Shown piece by piece: positions 1-8,309 of a stretch of 64,000 bases of DNA. The stretch spans positions 620,001 to 684,000 of the forward strand of contig JBMNJO010000001.1 of NCBI GenBank assembly GCA_050951725.1, in the 5' to 3' direction. Under the pieces are notes generated by a model that worked only from the letters and a program-made list of their open reading frames with translations, ran no database searches and was not told where the DNA came from. This DNA is from DTU052 sp050951725. GTDB lineage: Bacteria; Bacillota; Syntrophomonadia; Syntrophomonadales; DTU052. Position numbers and translations under genes: made by a program. Within the stretch, counting starts at the first letter, position 1, and the number at the start of each line of letters is the position of its first letter.

Positions 1-444
1 GGCGGCACCGTCCCCCAGCAAGGCCTCGAACTGCCCTGCTGCTGCACCCAAACGGCTGTCACTGATGGTCACCATGACTTTCTCACCCTTCTCGGCGGCA
101 TCCAGTCCGGCAATCAGGGCGCTGGAACCGGAACGGAGTGATCCGGTGACATCAAGGGTCAGTGCCTGGCTTTTCATATCCAGGGTACCGGCGATGGTAG
201 GTGCGGCTTGTTTCTCGCGGTGCGGGGGTGTGGTGGTGGCAAAATACAAGCGGTCGATTTCATCCCCCCGAAAACCGCTGGTACAGTCCAGGGCGGCAGC
301 CACCGCCATCGTCAGGCTGTCCTCGTCGAAATTGGCGACCGCTTTTTCACCTTTGGGTACCGGGTTCCCGTACATCTCACGGATCAGCCTGCGATCCAGG
401 CGGTTGAAAGGAATATAGGCTCCGTAGGATATAATTCCTGCCAT
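1..444 (-). CDS. HMG-CoA synthase-like / 3-oxoacyl-ACP synthase III-type protein (3' part outside window)
   Basis: The first 148 residues are visible; the gene runs off the left edge. It starts with ATG at 444, with GGGAGG 10 nt upstream. The N-terminus (MAGIISYGAYIPFNRL) and the later stretch with YFATTTPP and LDVTGSLRSGSSAL resemble the thiolase-fold HMG-CoA synthase/KAS III superfamily, where the second stretch approaches the catalytic Cys region. Here the residue before GSLRSGSSAL is Thr and no Cys is visible in that position, so the active site cannot be assigned with confidence. It lies 49 nt downstream of the hydroxyacyl-CoA dehydrogenase and is probably the fourth gene of the beta-oxidation operon. 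Related bacterial genes often sit beside a thiolase and an OB-fold protein, which would be just outside the window. Substrate unknown. Confidence 0.7.
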   Translation of the reverse strand, partial: MAGIISYGAYIPFNRLDRRLIREMYGNPVPKGEKAVANFDEDSLTMAVAAALDCTSGFRGDEIDRLYFATTTPPHREKQAAPTIAGTLDMKSQALTLDVTGSLRSGSSALIAGLDAAEKGEKVMVTISDSRLGAAAGQFEALLGDGAA

Positions 445-493
445 AGGAGATATACCTCCCTTACAATCAAAGTTTGATGCCGGAACTACTGGA

Positions 494-1345
494 TCAGTAT
501 TCATAGAAACCGCGGCCAGTCTTCTGTCCAAAATCACCGGCCCGAACCTTGTTGCGGGTACCGATACCGATACAGAACCGGTCCCCAAAAGCCGCCCGCA
601 GTCCATCAGCCACCCGGACCATGGTGTCAATACCGCTGAAATCGAATAACTGGAAGGGGCCCATGGGATGGCCGAGCGCAAATTTCATGGCCTTGTCGAT
701 CTCCTCTATGCTGGCCAGTCTTTCATCATAGACCCGGGAAGCTTCCACCATCAGACCAGCCAGCAGACGGTTGACGATAAACCCCGGGGTATCCCGGCAG
801 ACGCAGGTCTCCTTTTTCATCCTCCGGCTGAGATCCACTATCAGGTCAACACATCCCTGGGAGGTGTGTTCCCCCATGGGGATCTCGATAAGCCTCATTA
901 CCTGCGCGGGGTAGAAAAAGTGCATCCCGATTACCTTGTCAGGCCGGTTGGTGGCAGTGGCGATTTCGGTGATACTGAGTTGGGAGGTGTTGGTGGCAAG
1001 AATGGCGTCGGGTTTTACTATCTGGTCCAATTTGGTGAAGGTTTCCTTCTTCAGTTCCATGATCTCCGGAATGGCCTCAATCACTACATCACAGTCCGCG
1101 AAATCATTGATATCCAGAGAAGTGTCGATCAATTTGGTCAGTCCATCAAGCTGTTCAGGAGTCAGCTTACCCTTTTCCACGTCCTTATTCCAGAGTTTCT
1201 GAATCTTGGCCCAGCCCTTTTGCAGCTCCTGTTCTGAGACATCGACCAGGACTACCTGGCAACCAGCCTGGGCAGCAAGTTGGGCGATGCCGTGACCCAT
1301 CAGTCCTGCTCCCAGTACCCCAACCTTTTCAATCCTGTCAATCAT
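494..1345 (-). CDS. hbd: 3-hydroxybutyryl-CoA dehydrogenase
   Basis: The 283-residue product has the usual length for the short form. It has an N-terminal Rossmann fold with GAGLMGHGIAQLAAQAG (about residues 11-27), the HFFYPA active-site segment (about 142-147) and a C-terminal dimerisation domain starting near GFIVNRLLAGL. The family oxidises L-3-hydroxyacyl-CoA to 3-oxoacyl-CoA with NAD+, the third step of beta-oxidation, in the cytoplasm. It lies 29 nt downstream of the acyl-CoA dehydrogenase, so the two are very likely co-transcribed. Chain-length preference cannot be read from the sequence. Confidence 0.93.
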   Translation of the reverse strand: MIDRIEKVGVLGAGLMGHGIAQLAAQAGCQVVLVDVSEQELQKGWAKIQKLWNKDVEKGKLTPEQLDGLTKLIDTSLDINDFADCDVVIEAIPEIMELKKETFTKLDQIVKPDAILATNTSQLSITEIATATNRPDKVIGMHFFYPAQVMRLIEIPMGEHTSQGCVDLIVDLSRRMKKETCVCRDTPGFIVNRLLAGLMVEASRVYDERLASIEEIDKAMKFALGHPMGPFQLFDFSGIDTMVRVADGLRAAFGDRFCIGIGTRNKVRAGDFGQKTGRGFYEY

Positions 1346-1374
1346 GATTAACCCTCCTCACACAATTTTTGTCC

Positions 1375-2520
1375 TCAATCTTTCAGCAGTTCACGCGCGA
1401 TTACCACCCGCTGGATCTGGGAAGTCCCTTCCACGATCTGCAGGAGCTTGGCATCACGCATGGCCTTCTCCAGGGGATAATCCCGCATATACCCATAACC
1501 ACCCAGGATCTGTACCGCATCACTGGTTACCCGCTGCACCATATCCGCGCTGTAGCATTTGGCGATGGCGCTGCTGCGCGGGGAGTTGATGCCGTTATCC
1601 AGCATCCAGGCGGCTTTCTGGTACAGGAGTCGGGCCGACTCTACCCTTATGTCCATATCGGCCAGCATGAACTGTATCCCCTGCAGGTTGGCGATGGGAC
1701 TGCCGAACTGCACCCGTTCCCGGGCATAATCCCGGGCCGTATCCAGGGCGAACTGTCCGATTCCCACCCCCATGGCCGCGATCACCGGACGCGATCCGCC
1801 AAAGGCCTGCATGGCAATTTTGAAGCCCTGACCTTCACCACCTAGACGAAAGGATTCCGGGACTCTTACGTCTTCAAATATCACCTCTGCAGTATCGGCA
1901 GCACGATTGCCCATTTTCTTCTCGTGTTTCCCGACACTGACTCCTTCCCAATTTCGGTCAACCAGGAAAAAGGTTTGTCCCTTATGCCACAGGCTTTTGT
2001 CAAGTGTCGCCAAGACCACGTATTTGGAAGCCACACTGCCGTTGCTGATAAAACACTTGGTGCCGTTAAGTATGTAATCCTTACCGTCTTTCCGAGCCGA
2101 GGTGGAAATACTGGCGACATCAGAACCGGCGTTGGGCTCGGTGACACAGTAAGCACCAATCTCCCCTTTTTGACAGAGACCGGTAAACCACCATTCCTTT
2201 TGTTCCGGGTTGCCAGCGATTTCGACCGGCTCACAGGCTAACAGGTTGGCCATAGGTGTGGTGGCAATCCCCCCGCAGCCCCGGGCCATTTCCTCCATGG
2301 CCATCGACCGGGTCAGATGATCCCAGGGATAGCCGTTGATCTCCTCGGGACCGGCCATACAGAGGAGACCAGTTTCCGCCATCTTGTTGATCACCGGCCA
2401 GGGGAACTCCTCCCGCTCGTCATAGTAAGCCCTTACTGGCACGATCTCATTTTCCACAAAGCGGCGTACCATTTTAATTACCTCAATCTGGTCCTGGGTC
2501 GGAGCAAATCCAAAAGCCAT
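1375..2520 (-). CDS. Acyl-CoA dehydrogenase
   Basis: The 381-residue FAD-dependent dehydrogenase has the normal family length. Signatures include YCVTEPNAGSD (FAD and substrate loop), KCFISNG, the GGYGYMRDYPLEK C-terminal motif and VEGTSQIQR, which carries the Glu that in butyryl-CoA-type enzymes abstracts the alpha proton. The family forms a 2,3-double bond in an acyl-CoA and passes electrons to ETF. It starts 13 nt after the crotonase gene, in the same operon. It is clearly distinct from the second acyl-CoA dehydrogenase at 61895-63040. The substrate may be branched or short-chain; not resolved. Confidence 0.92.
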   Translation of the reverse strand: MAFGFAPTQDQIEVIKMVRRFVENEIVPVRAYYDEREEFPWPVINKMAETGLLCMAGPEEINGYPWDHLTRSMAMEEMARGCGGIATTPMANLLACEPVEIAGNPEQKEWWFTGLCQKGEIGAYCVTEPNAGSDVASISTSARKDGKDYILNGTKCFISNGSVASKYVVLATLDKSLWHKGQTFFLVDRNWEGVSVGKHEKKMGNRAADTAEVIFEDVRVPESFRLGGEGQGFKIAMQAFGGSRPVIAAMGVGIGQFALDTARDYARERVQFGSPIANLQGIQFMLADMDIRVESARLLYQKAAWMLDNGINSPRSSAIAKCYSADMVQRVTSDAVQILGGYGYMRDYPLEKAMRDAKLLQIVEGTSQIQRVVIARELLKD

Positions 2521-2533
2521 GTTCTCCCTCCTC

Positions 2534-3316
2534 TCAAAACCTGCCGTGTTTGCCTTCTCCCCCTACAAAACGTGCAGCTCCGGACACAGTCTCTCCGCTG
2601 GCGATGACCTCCATGCCACTGCGGAATTCCATCTCCATCGCCTTGTCGAATTCCATGTTAAACCCGCGATGAACCGCCTGACGGTCACTGCGCATACAGA
2701 TCTGGGGAAACGCGGCAATCTGAGCGGCAAGCTTTTCTGCTTCTTCCCGTGCGGTTCCCGGATCAACCACCCGGTTGGCCAATCCCATCAACAGAGCCTC
2801 ATCCGCCGACACTGACCGCCCGGTCAGGATCATATCCAGGGCGCGGCTCATTCCTATCAGCCGAGGTAGGCGCTGGGTCCCTCCATCGATTAACGGGACC
2901 CCGAACCGACGGCAGAAAACCCCGAAGACCGCATCCCTTTCCACCACCCGTAGGTCACACCAACAGGCCAACTCCAATCCTCCAGCTACCGCATATCCGG
3001 ACACCGCCGCGATGACCGGTTTGGAGAGCTGCATGCGGCTCGGGCCCATGGGTCCGTCTTGCGTCATATCTGCTGCCAATAGGTTCACCTGACCTGCAGA
3101 CATCTGAGAGACCGCTTTCAGGTCAGCACCGGCACAAAAGGTACCCCCTGCTCCCCAGAGAACGGCTACAGCCAGATTTTCATCAGCATCGAAGGCCCGG
3201 AAAGCTTCCGCTAATTGAGTGGCGGTGTTCCGGTCCACCGCATTCTTCACTTCCGGACGGTTGATGGTGATAGTGCAGATCTTGCCATTGGTATCCACCA
3301 GAACTTCCTTCAACAA
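2534..3316 (-). CDS. Enoyl-CoA hydratase/isomerase-family (crotonase) protein with altered active site
   Basis: The 260-residue protein has the crotonase fold. GGTFCAGADLKA carries the first oxyanion-hole element, and GGLELACWCD keeps the first catalytic Glu (Glu144 of rat hydratase). The second catalytic Glu (Glu164, normally in a QPE motif) aligns with Cys in FGVFCRRFGVPL, followed by DGGTQRLPRLIG. This places it in a crotonase subfamily of uncertain reaction, so hydratase activity is not assured. Translation probably starts at the TTG at 3316 behind an AGAGGGGGGG purine run. It is the first gene of the operon running to the left edge. Confidence 0.82.
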   Translation of the reverse strand: MLKEVLVDTNGKICTITINRPEVKNAVDRNTATQLAEAFRAFDADENLAVAVLWGAGGTFCAGADLKAVSQMSAGQVNLLAADMTQDGPMGPSRMQLSKPVIAAVSGYAVAGGLELACWCDLRVVERDAVFGVFCRRFGVPLIDGGTQRLPRLIGMSRALDMILTGRSVSADEALLMGLANRVVDPGTAREEAEKLAAQIAAFPQICMRSDRQAVHRGFNMEFDKAMEMEFRSGMEVIASGETVSGAARFVGGEGKHGRF

Positions 3317-3353
3317 ATCCCCCCCTCTTCATGTGCCATTCACCGTTACGTTT

Positions 3354-3417
3354 TGAACGTTCATTATAAATTTATAACGTTTACTATATGTTAATTATTA
3401 CATGTATTGGTTGTCAA
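3354..3417 (-). promoter_or_regulatory. Promoter and palindromic operator of the beta-oxidation operon
   Basis: On the minus strand TTGACA lies at 3417-3412, followed by an AT-rich stretch with weak -10 candidates (TAACAT with an 18-bp spacer, or TATAGT further on). Just downstream are two adjacent perfect palindromes: TTATAAATTTATAA (3364-3377) and TGAACGTTCA (3354-3363). AACGTT also occurs twice, 20 bp apart (3356 and 3376). The position between promoter and start codon suits an operator. The TetR-family gene just upstream is the obvious candidate to bind it. Confidence 0.5.
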
Positions 3418-3471
3418 TACATATTCAGCATCTACTCCCGCTCAGAATCTCAATTGAATGACAATCCCAAA

Positions 3472-3519
3472 TCAATAAAAAACCACCCGTTTCCTAAGAT
3501 GCGGGTGGTTTTTTATTGA
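3472..3519 (-). terminator. Rho-independent terminator after the TetR gene
   Basis: Arms TCAATAAAAAACCACCCG (3472-3489) and its exact complement (3502-3519) enclose a 12-nt loop. The GC core is flanked by A and T runs, so it could act on both strands. It lies 69 nt after the tetR stop codon. Confidence 0.85.
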
Positions 3520-3587
3520 TGGTTGATTCCCCTGCTGAGGCGTAATGCTGCCCGGTTAATCAAAGGGGACAAAGAGGCAGATTGGTG

Positions 3588-4235
3588 TTAATCACCTGGG
3601 GTTGGGGAAGAATCGTCACCCGATTTCCCCCCGTTCATGCGGTAGGTCTTAAGGTAGTGCATCACAATCTCCTTATGCTTTTTCAAGGCCTTTTCCAATT
3701 CAAAACCCTGGGGATCAACAATGTTCTGGAAGGCGATTCCCATCGAGGTGGCGATCAACAACTCGGACAGACCTTCACTCTCCTGTTTAGTGATTATGTC
3801 CTGACTTTCACCGAATTCAAGTATCTGGTCGATGAACATGCGCAGATTGCCCAGAAATTTGCTCAATATGTGCTCGATATCCGGTGCGTACATAACCTGG
3901 CCCAGGTAGTTCAAAAGCACAATATAGAATTCGGGATTGTGCAGAGGCACCTCATTGGTGTTGTCAATATAGGTGGATATCTTATCGAAAAAATCCGGTA
4001 ACGGCTTAACTGTATCAATAGCACGCTGCCGTGGTTCCCTGAATGAGTGTTTCAGAACCTGGAGCAGCAGATCGTCCTTGTTCTCAAAGTAATGATAGAT
4101 CAGGCCAGTACTCATATCCATTTCGGCAGCCACGTCTTTCATGGAAAAATTACTGTAGCCCTTCTCGATTATCAGCTTTTTCGTGGCGTTAATAACCTGT
4201 TCTTTGCGGATCTCCTCCAGGATATTCTTTGCCAT
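3588..4235 (-). CDS. TetR-family transcriptional regulator (FadR-like)
   Basis: The predicted 215-residue repressor has an N-terminal TetR HTH: ATKKLIIEKGYSNFSMKDVA leads into STGLIYHYFENKDDLL (about residues 15-58). The C-terminal helical ligand domain is poorly conserved. I chose the ATG at 4235 because GAAGGGAG lies 8 nt upstream; an ATG-proximal extension to 4271 lacks a site. The family senses small molecules, and FadR-type members sense acyl-CoA. The gene sits directly upstream of the beta-oxidation operon, whose promoter contains palindromes, which suggests it controls that operon. The ligand is inferred only. Confidence 0.88.
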   Translation of the reverse strand: MAKNILEEIRKEQVINATKKLIIEKGYSNFSMKDVAAEMDMSTGLIYHYFENKDDLLLQVLKHSFREPRQRAIDTVKPLPDFFDKISTYIDNTNEVPLHNPEFYIVLLNYLGQVMYAPDIEHILSKFLGNLRMFIDQILEFGESQDIITKQESEGLSELLIATSMGIAFQNIVDPQGFELEKALKKHKEIVMHYLKTYRMNGGKSGDDSSPTPGD

Positions 4236-4403
4236 GTGCGGTCTCCCTTCAATAAAGGTTGCAATATACATTGATTTCTATCTTAACATACAACCTAAAT
4301 CAAGGAACAGATTTTAGGTAGCCTCTGTATGTTCTCGCAAATATCTTACCTTATTGGATAGACCACAGTGGTACTCTTTCCTGGAGAAATTGATTGAAAT
4401 GAT

Positions 4404-5267
4404 TTAAGCCTGTTGCAAAGCAGCCCGAATATCACGCAGGGTTTGAAAGTCCTCCTGTACTGTAGGGGTCTCAATAATGAAAGGTTTCTCTTTCAAAACC
4501 GGATTCTTCATCAAGTTAGTAAATCCTTCAATACCTATATGACCCGTCCCGATTGAGGCATGGCGGTCGATGTGCGAACCCATCTCCCGCTGACTGTCAT
4601 TGACATGTACCAGCTTAAGATACTGAGAACCAACCTTGCTGTCCAATTCTTCTAGTAGTTGCCTGATTCCGGCGGGGGTGACTACATCATAACCAGCGGC
4701 GAAGAGGTGACAGATATCGAAACATAACCCCAGCCGTTCCTTGTACTGCACTCCCTGCCACAGACTCTTCATCTCATCAAAGTTGGAGCAAATTTCTTTG
4801 CCCATGCCGGACATGGTCTCGACCAGCATCATGGTTTTTCCTTCATAGCTTTTTAGAACGTTATTCACCAACGCAATCAACCGTTCAATGGCTTCCTCAC
4901 TGGTGGCATCTCCTCTTGATCCGGGGTGAAGTACCAGATACGAAGCATTGATGAGGTCGCAGCGGTTCAGGTCTTCGGTTATCACCCGCTGGGCCAGCTC
5001 ATAAAGATCATCCCGCTGACTGGCGGGATTAACAATATAGGGTATATGGGCTACCACCGGATAAATCCCGTGCTTGCTCAGTATATCTTTAAACTGCTGG
5101 ATCTCGCGGCTCTCCCATACTCGGAAGCCGCTGCCGCGAGGGTTGCGCAGGAATACCTGAAAGGTTTCGATCCCCATCTTGACAGCATTCTTGGCCGTTG
5201 CCTCCAGACCCTTGCCTATTGATATATGCCCTCCCAGGCGCGGACGGGCGGTTTTTTCCACTGACAA
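4404..5267 (-). CDS. nfo: Deoxyribonuclease IV (AP endonuclease)
   Basis: The 287-residue TIM-barrel endonuclease IV cleaves DNA 5' to abasic sites in base-excision repair. Metal-ligand segments are visible: LGGHISIGKGL near the N-terminus, YLVLHPGS, LVETMSG, LGLCFDICHLFAAGYD, LVHVNDSQ with SHIDRHASIG, and the final PFIIETP. Length fits the family (about 280). The likely start is TTG at 5267 with AAGGGGG upstream; a GTG two codons later is an alternative. It begins immediately after yraN (1-base junction), so the two are probably translated from one transcript. Confidence 0.93.
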   Translation of the reverse strand: MSVEKTARPRLGGHISIGKGLEATAKNAVKMGIETFQVFLRNPRGSGFRVWESREIQQFKDILSKHGIYPVVAHIPYIVNPASQRDDLYELAQRVITEDLNRCDLINASYLVLHPGSRGDATSEEAIERLIALVNNVLKSYEGKTMMLVETMSGMGKEICSNFDEMKSLWQGVQYKERLGLCFDICHLFAAGYDVVTPAGIRQLLEELDSKVGSQYLKLVHVNDSQREMGSHIDRHASIGTGHIGIEGFTNLMKNPVLKEKPFIIETPTVQEDFQTLRDIRAALQQA

Positions 5268-5618
5268 TTAAAAAGCCCCCTTGATGTGATTGATACTCCC
5301 ATGATGATCCTGGAATGTTATTGCAATGACGTCAAAACGCATATTGACCGGTTGTCCCTCCAGGTTGTTTCGCAGGTAATCCATGGCAGTCTTGCGGATA
5401 CGGGACATTTTGGTCCGGTTGATGCTCTCTTCTGGGCTGCCGAACCGGTCAGTGGTTTTGGTCCGTACCTCGACAAACACCACCATTTTTCCGCGGCGGC
5501 AGATGATATCTATTTCGCCCCATCGACAGCGGTAGTTGCGCTCCATAATCTCAAAACCCAGTTGAGACAGGTAAGTTGCTGCCATATCCTCTCCCCGGCG
5601 CCCGGTTTCCCTCTTCAT
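5268..5618 (-). CDS. yraN: YraN/UPF0102-family endonuclease-like protein
   Basis: The 116-residue protein starts with GRRGEDMAATYLSQLGF and contains RCRWGEIDIICRRG and VVFVEVRTK. These are the conserved E/GEID/EVR residues of the Holliday-junction-resolvase-like PD-(D/E)XK fold. The cellular role of the family is poorly known. It overlaps ylqH by 4 nt. Next to rnhB-ylqG-ylqH this is the usual Firmicutes neighbourhood. Confidence 0.9.
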   Translation of the reverse strand: MKRETGRRGEDMAATYLSQLGFEIMERNYRCRWGEIDIICRRGKMVVFVEVRTKTTDRFGSPEESINRTKMSRIRKTAMDYLRNNLEGQPVNMRFDVIAITFQDHHGSINHIKGAF

Positions 5619-5899
5619 ATATTCTTCCCTCGCGAGTCAAGCTGGTAAACAAAGGCCAGGATTTCTGCAACCACCGTATACAAAAAAGGCGGTATCTCCT
5701 CATACAGGTTTAATGCACTGAGATACTCCACCAGCTCCTGATCCTGTTTTACCGGGACCCCGGACTCACGGGCCAGTATTTCAATCTTCTCAGCCACGAA
5801 CCCACTGCCCTTCGCCACCACCCGGGGGGCCTCATCCTCTTCACTGTTATAGCTTAATGCCACAGCTTTCTTGAACGGGACCTCCCTATCCATCGTCAA
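5615..5899 (-). CDS. ylqH: FlhB-like cytoplasmic-domain protein (YlqH family)
   Basis: The 94-residue protein resembles only the C-terminal cytoplasmic part of FlhB/YscU: KKAVALSYNSEEDEAPRVVAKGSG, then VPVKQDQELVEYLSALNLYEEIP. It lacks the membrane domain and the NPTH autocleavage motif of full-length FlhB. Such orphans sit beside ylqG in many Firmicutes; their function is not established. It starts 28 nt after ylqG and overlaps yraN by 4 nt, consistent with one operon. Confidence 0.85.
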   Translation of the reverse strand: MTMDREVPFKKAVALSYNSEEDEAPRVVAKGSGFVAEKIEILARESGVPVKQDQELVEYLSALNLYEEIPPFLYTVVAEILAFVYQLDSRGKNI

Positions 5900-5927
5900 G
5901 CCCCCTTAAATCTGATTAACGGTCTAC

Positions 5928-7346
5928 TTATACCGTGATGTCTATCCCCAGTATTGGTAATCCCGACTCCTTCGTCTGCAGTCCCGGCCTCAGTCTTGCG
6001 GGTTCGGCCGTCACCTTCATCCCCAGAAACTGTACTCTGAAGCCACCCTCCATCAACCGCCGCTCCAGAATACCAAAATTCCTCTCGATAACTTCCTTCG
6101 GGCCTTTCTTTTCAACCACCCCCTGGATTATAAGCTGGTTATCCTTATACCAGGTGACATGGAAAAGCACCATGCCCAGGTTGGCAGTGTCTACCGAAAC
6201 CGCGATCCTCAGCTCCTCCAGTTCATCCAGGGAACGGTTTCCTCTCTCGTCCTTATGTATCCTGAGTTCCAGCACTCGGTCTCTTCCATCAACCATTACC
6301 GGTATGGCCAGGTAGTAGTATCCCGGCGGGTGGTTTGTAGCCTGGTGATCCACTGAATTGAAGGCGGCCTGACCCATAAACTCCTCCGAGATCATACGCA
6401 CCAAGTGCAGCAATTCGGTTCCGACCGGCCTGGTGGACTCAGTAAACCTGGCCAGCACTTCCTGAATCAGATACAGGGCCTTGATGATATCTTTATTTGA
6501 TTCCAGGTAACGCAGCAGGTCCTGCCTGATCATCGCCGGATCACCGGTGTCCCTTATCCTTATTAAGGACTGGGCAGCTTTTAACAGTTCCTCTATAACT
6601 ATCAGATTCTGGCCGGGAAGGAGAGAAGCATTCCCGGTACCACCCTCCAACCTCGAAAGCATGCCACTGCTCTCGGTTCCACCGGGAACCGGATTCGGAA
6701 GAACAGTACCGGTTTGTGGTAACTGCATGGAATTGCGAAGGCTGCTTGCCACGGCTTCACCAGGTAACTGCCGGGTACCCGGCAGGCTTTGCAGGGCTTG
6801 TTGTAGAAGCTGGCTTATCGCTCCTGGTTGGGTCAGAAAACTGCGCAGGGCATTAAGGATCTCAGGATTGGTTTTAATCCCGCTGGCCAGGGCCCAAACT
6901 GCGGTCTCCAGGTTAATCGGGTTAAATCCCCCCAACCAACGGGTGGTGGTTAATACACGATCTATGTTTTCTCTGCTGAGCGGGAGGCCGTACTCTATGA
7001 GTTTGGCGGTTAACGCAGTAAGATGTTCATCAGCACGGTAACCCATCTCCTGCAGCAATGATGCGATCTTCAATGAGTATTCTTCGCCAGGCTTGACTAT
7101 ACGTAATACCTGGCGGCCATCAACACTTCCCTCTGACCTCAAAAGCAGTTTCTGTCCGGGAGCCAACGTCAGTTCAGCAGCGGCTTCCACCGTCATCCCT
7201 TTGATATTTACCTGGTAGAGGCCTTCCCCAATCCCCTTTTCAACTACCGCCGGGACGATTTCGCCTTTTTGCAGCTTTAGACCCTCGGTATTGGCAAAAC
7301 CAATCTTATTGAGCGAGATGCTTGCGAGGTCAGATCGAATCTGCAT
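5928..7346 (-). CDS. YlqG-like protein, FliK-type hook-length-control-like C-terminus
   Basis: The 472-residue protein starts at ATG 7346, preceded by AGGAGAAAGG; an upstream in-frame start at 7382 lacks a site. The N-terminal third has a small beta-rich region, with GLYQVNIKGMTVEAAAEL and LAPGQKLLLRSEG. A Gln/Pro/Gly-rich low-complexity middle follows (about residues 190-240). The C-terminus has YYYLAIPVMVDGRDRVLELRI and VSVDTANLGMVLFHVTWYKD, the pattern of the FliK C-terminal domain. It overlaps the end of rnhB by 17 nt. No flagellar genes are in the window, so a flagellar role is not supported here. Confidence 0.72.
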   Translation of the reverse strand: MQIRSDLASISLNKIGFANTEGLKLQKGEIVPAVVEKGIGEGLYQVNIKGMTVEAAAELTLAPGQKLLLRSEGSVDGRQVLRIVKPGEEYSLKIASLLQEMGYRADEHLTALTAKLIEYGLPLSRENIDRVLTTTRWLGGFNPINLETAVWALASGIKTNPEILNALRSFLTQPGAISQLLQQALQSLPGTRQLPGEAVASSLRNSMQLPQTGTVLPNPVPGGTESSGMLSRLEGGTGNASLLPGQNLIVIEELLKAAQSLIRIRDTGDPAMIRQDLLRYLESNKDIIKALYLIQEVLARFTESTRPVGTELLHLVRMISEEFMGQAAFNSVDHQATNHPPGYYYLAIPVMVDGRDRVLELRIHKDERGNRSLDELEELRIAVSVDTANLGMVLFHVTWYKDNQLIIQGVVEKKGPKEVIERNFGILERRLMEGGFRVQFLGMKVTAEPARLRPGLQTKESGLPILGIDITV

Positions 7347-8007
7347 TGTACCTTTCTCCTGGCCAGGATTTAATCGGCTCAAAACTGGTCCGGTGTATAG
7401 CGCACGGCCCGAGGCGAAACAGTGCCTCTACGTGCTCCCGCGTTGCATAGCCCTTGTGTTTGGCAAACCCGTACCCCGGGTAAAGCCGTTCATAACCTTC
7501 CATCATCGCATCCCGTTCCACTTTGGCCAGGATGGAGGCACAGGCCACTGATTGGCTGAGGGAATCTCCCTTTACCAGCGGAGTCTGCGGGATATCAAGT
7601 TCAGGGAGCTTGACTGCATCAATAATCAGGTGCTGGGGTTTTACACATAAGTTGTTAACCGCAATCATCATGGCCACCCTGGTGGCCTGGTAGATGTTAA
7701 TCTGATCCAGGCAGGAAACCGATACTATTCCGATGGCCCAGGCAAGTGCCTGTCTCTTGACAGCCATGGACAACTCCTCACGTCGGGACGGTTTTAGCCG
7801 CTTGGAATCATCAATTCCGGGAACGAAAAAGTCCCGGGGCAGGATTACAGCGGCAGCCACTACCGGACCGGCCAGAGGGCCCCTTCCGGCTTCATCTATG
7901 CCTGCTATGTACTGCACACCTGTGTCATAAAGGTCCATTTCGTAGCGCAACATTGCTTTGAGCCTCTCTATCTCCGAGGCTGGTACCTTTAGTTTTGTAT
8001 TCACCAT
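7330..8007 (-). CDS. rnhB: Ribonuclease HII
   Basis: The 225-residue RNase HII removes RNA from RNA-DNA hybrids and single ribonucleotides from DNA. The catalytic DEAGRGPLAGPV motif (AGIDEAGRGPLAGPVVAAAV) is intact near residue 40, followed by DDSKRLKPSRREEL and, later, DAVKLP, KGDSLSQSVACASILAK and HKGYATREHVEAL. The N-terminal helical extension is typical of the Firmicutes form. In Bacillus subtilis it lies directly downstream of rbgA; here a 15-kb catabolic island separates the two. Confidence 0.95.
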   Translation of the reverse strand: MVNTKLKVPASEIERLKAMLRYEMDLYDTGVQYIAGIDEAGRGPLAGPVVAAAVILPRDFFVPGIDDSKRLKPSRREELSMAVKRQALAWAIGIVSVSCLDQINIYQATRVAMMIAVNNLCVKPQHLIIDAVKLPELDIPQTPLVKGDSLSQSVACASILAKVERDAMMEGYERLYPGYGFAKHKGYATREHVEALFRLGPCAIHRTSFEPIKSWPGERYNADSI

Positions 8008-8230
8008 GTAATCACCAACTTCACTTGGATCGTCGACGTATATATAAAATCAAGTACAAAAGAAATGTTTGTCCCTAGGACTGTTCGCCCCCGGTCGACC
8101 CTCTCTTTGGTATTCGGTTTCTTCGCCTGGTTCCCTTCTGCCGTAGTCATTTATTTGAATCCCGGAAAACATTCAGCATACAGCCGATCTTATTTCTATC
8201 ACCACACTACCCCAGCAGCGACAGAATAAA

Positions 8231-8275
8231 ATGAGCAGACCTCTCTGATTGCTGTATCGTATCAGGTCTGCTCAT
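8231..8275 (-). terminator. Terminator after carboxyltransferase A
   Basis: Perfect 12-bp arms ATGAGCAGACCT (8231-8242) and AGGTCTGCTCAT (8264-8275) are followed on the minus strand by TTTTATT. It lies 35-80 nt after the carboxyltransferase stop. The rest of 8008-8309 shows nothing recognisable except the presumed rnhB promoter region. Confidence 0.8.
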
Positions 8276-8309
8276 CTTTAATGCTTTTTTATAGACCCGG
8301 TTTCCCGGT

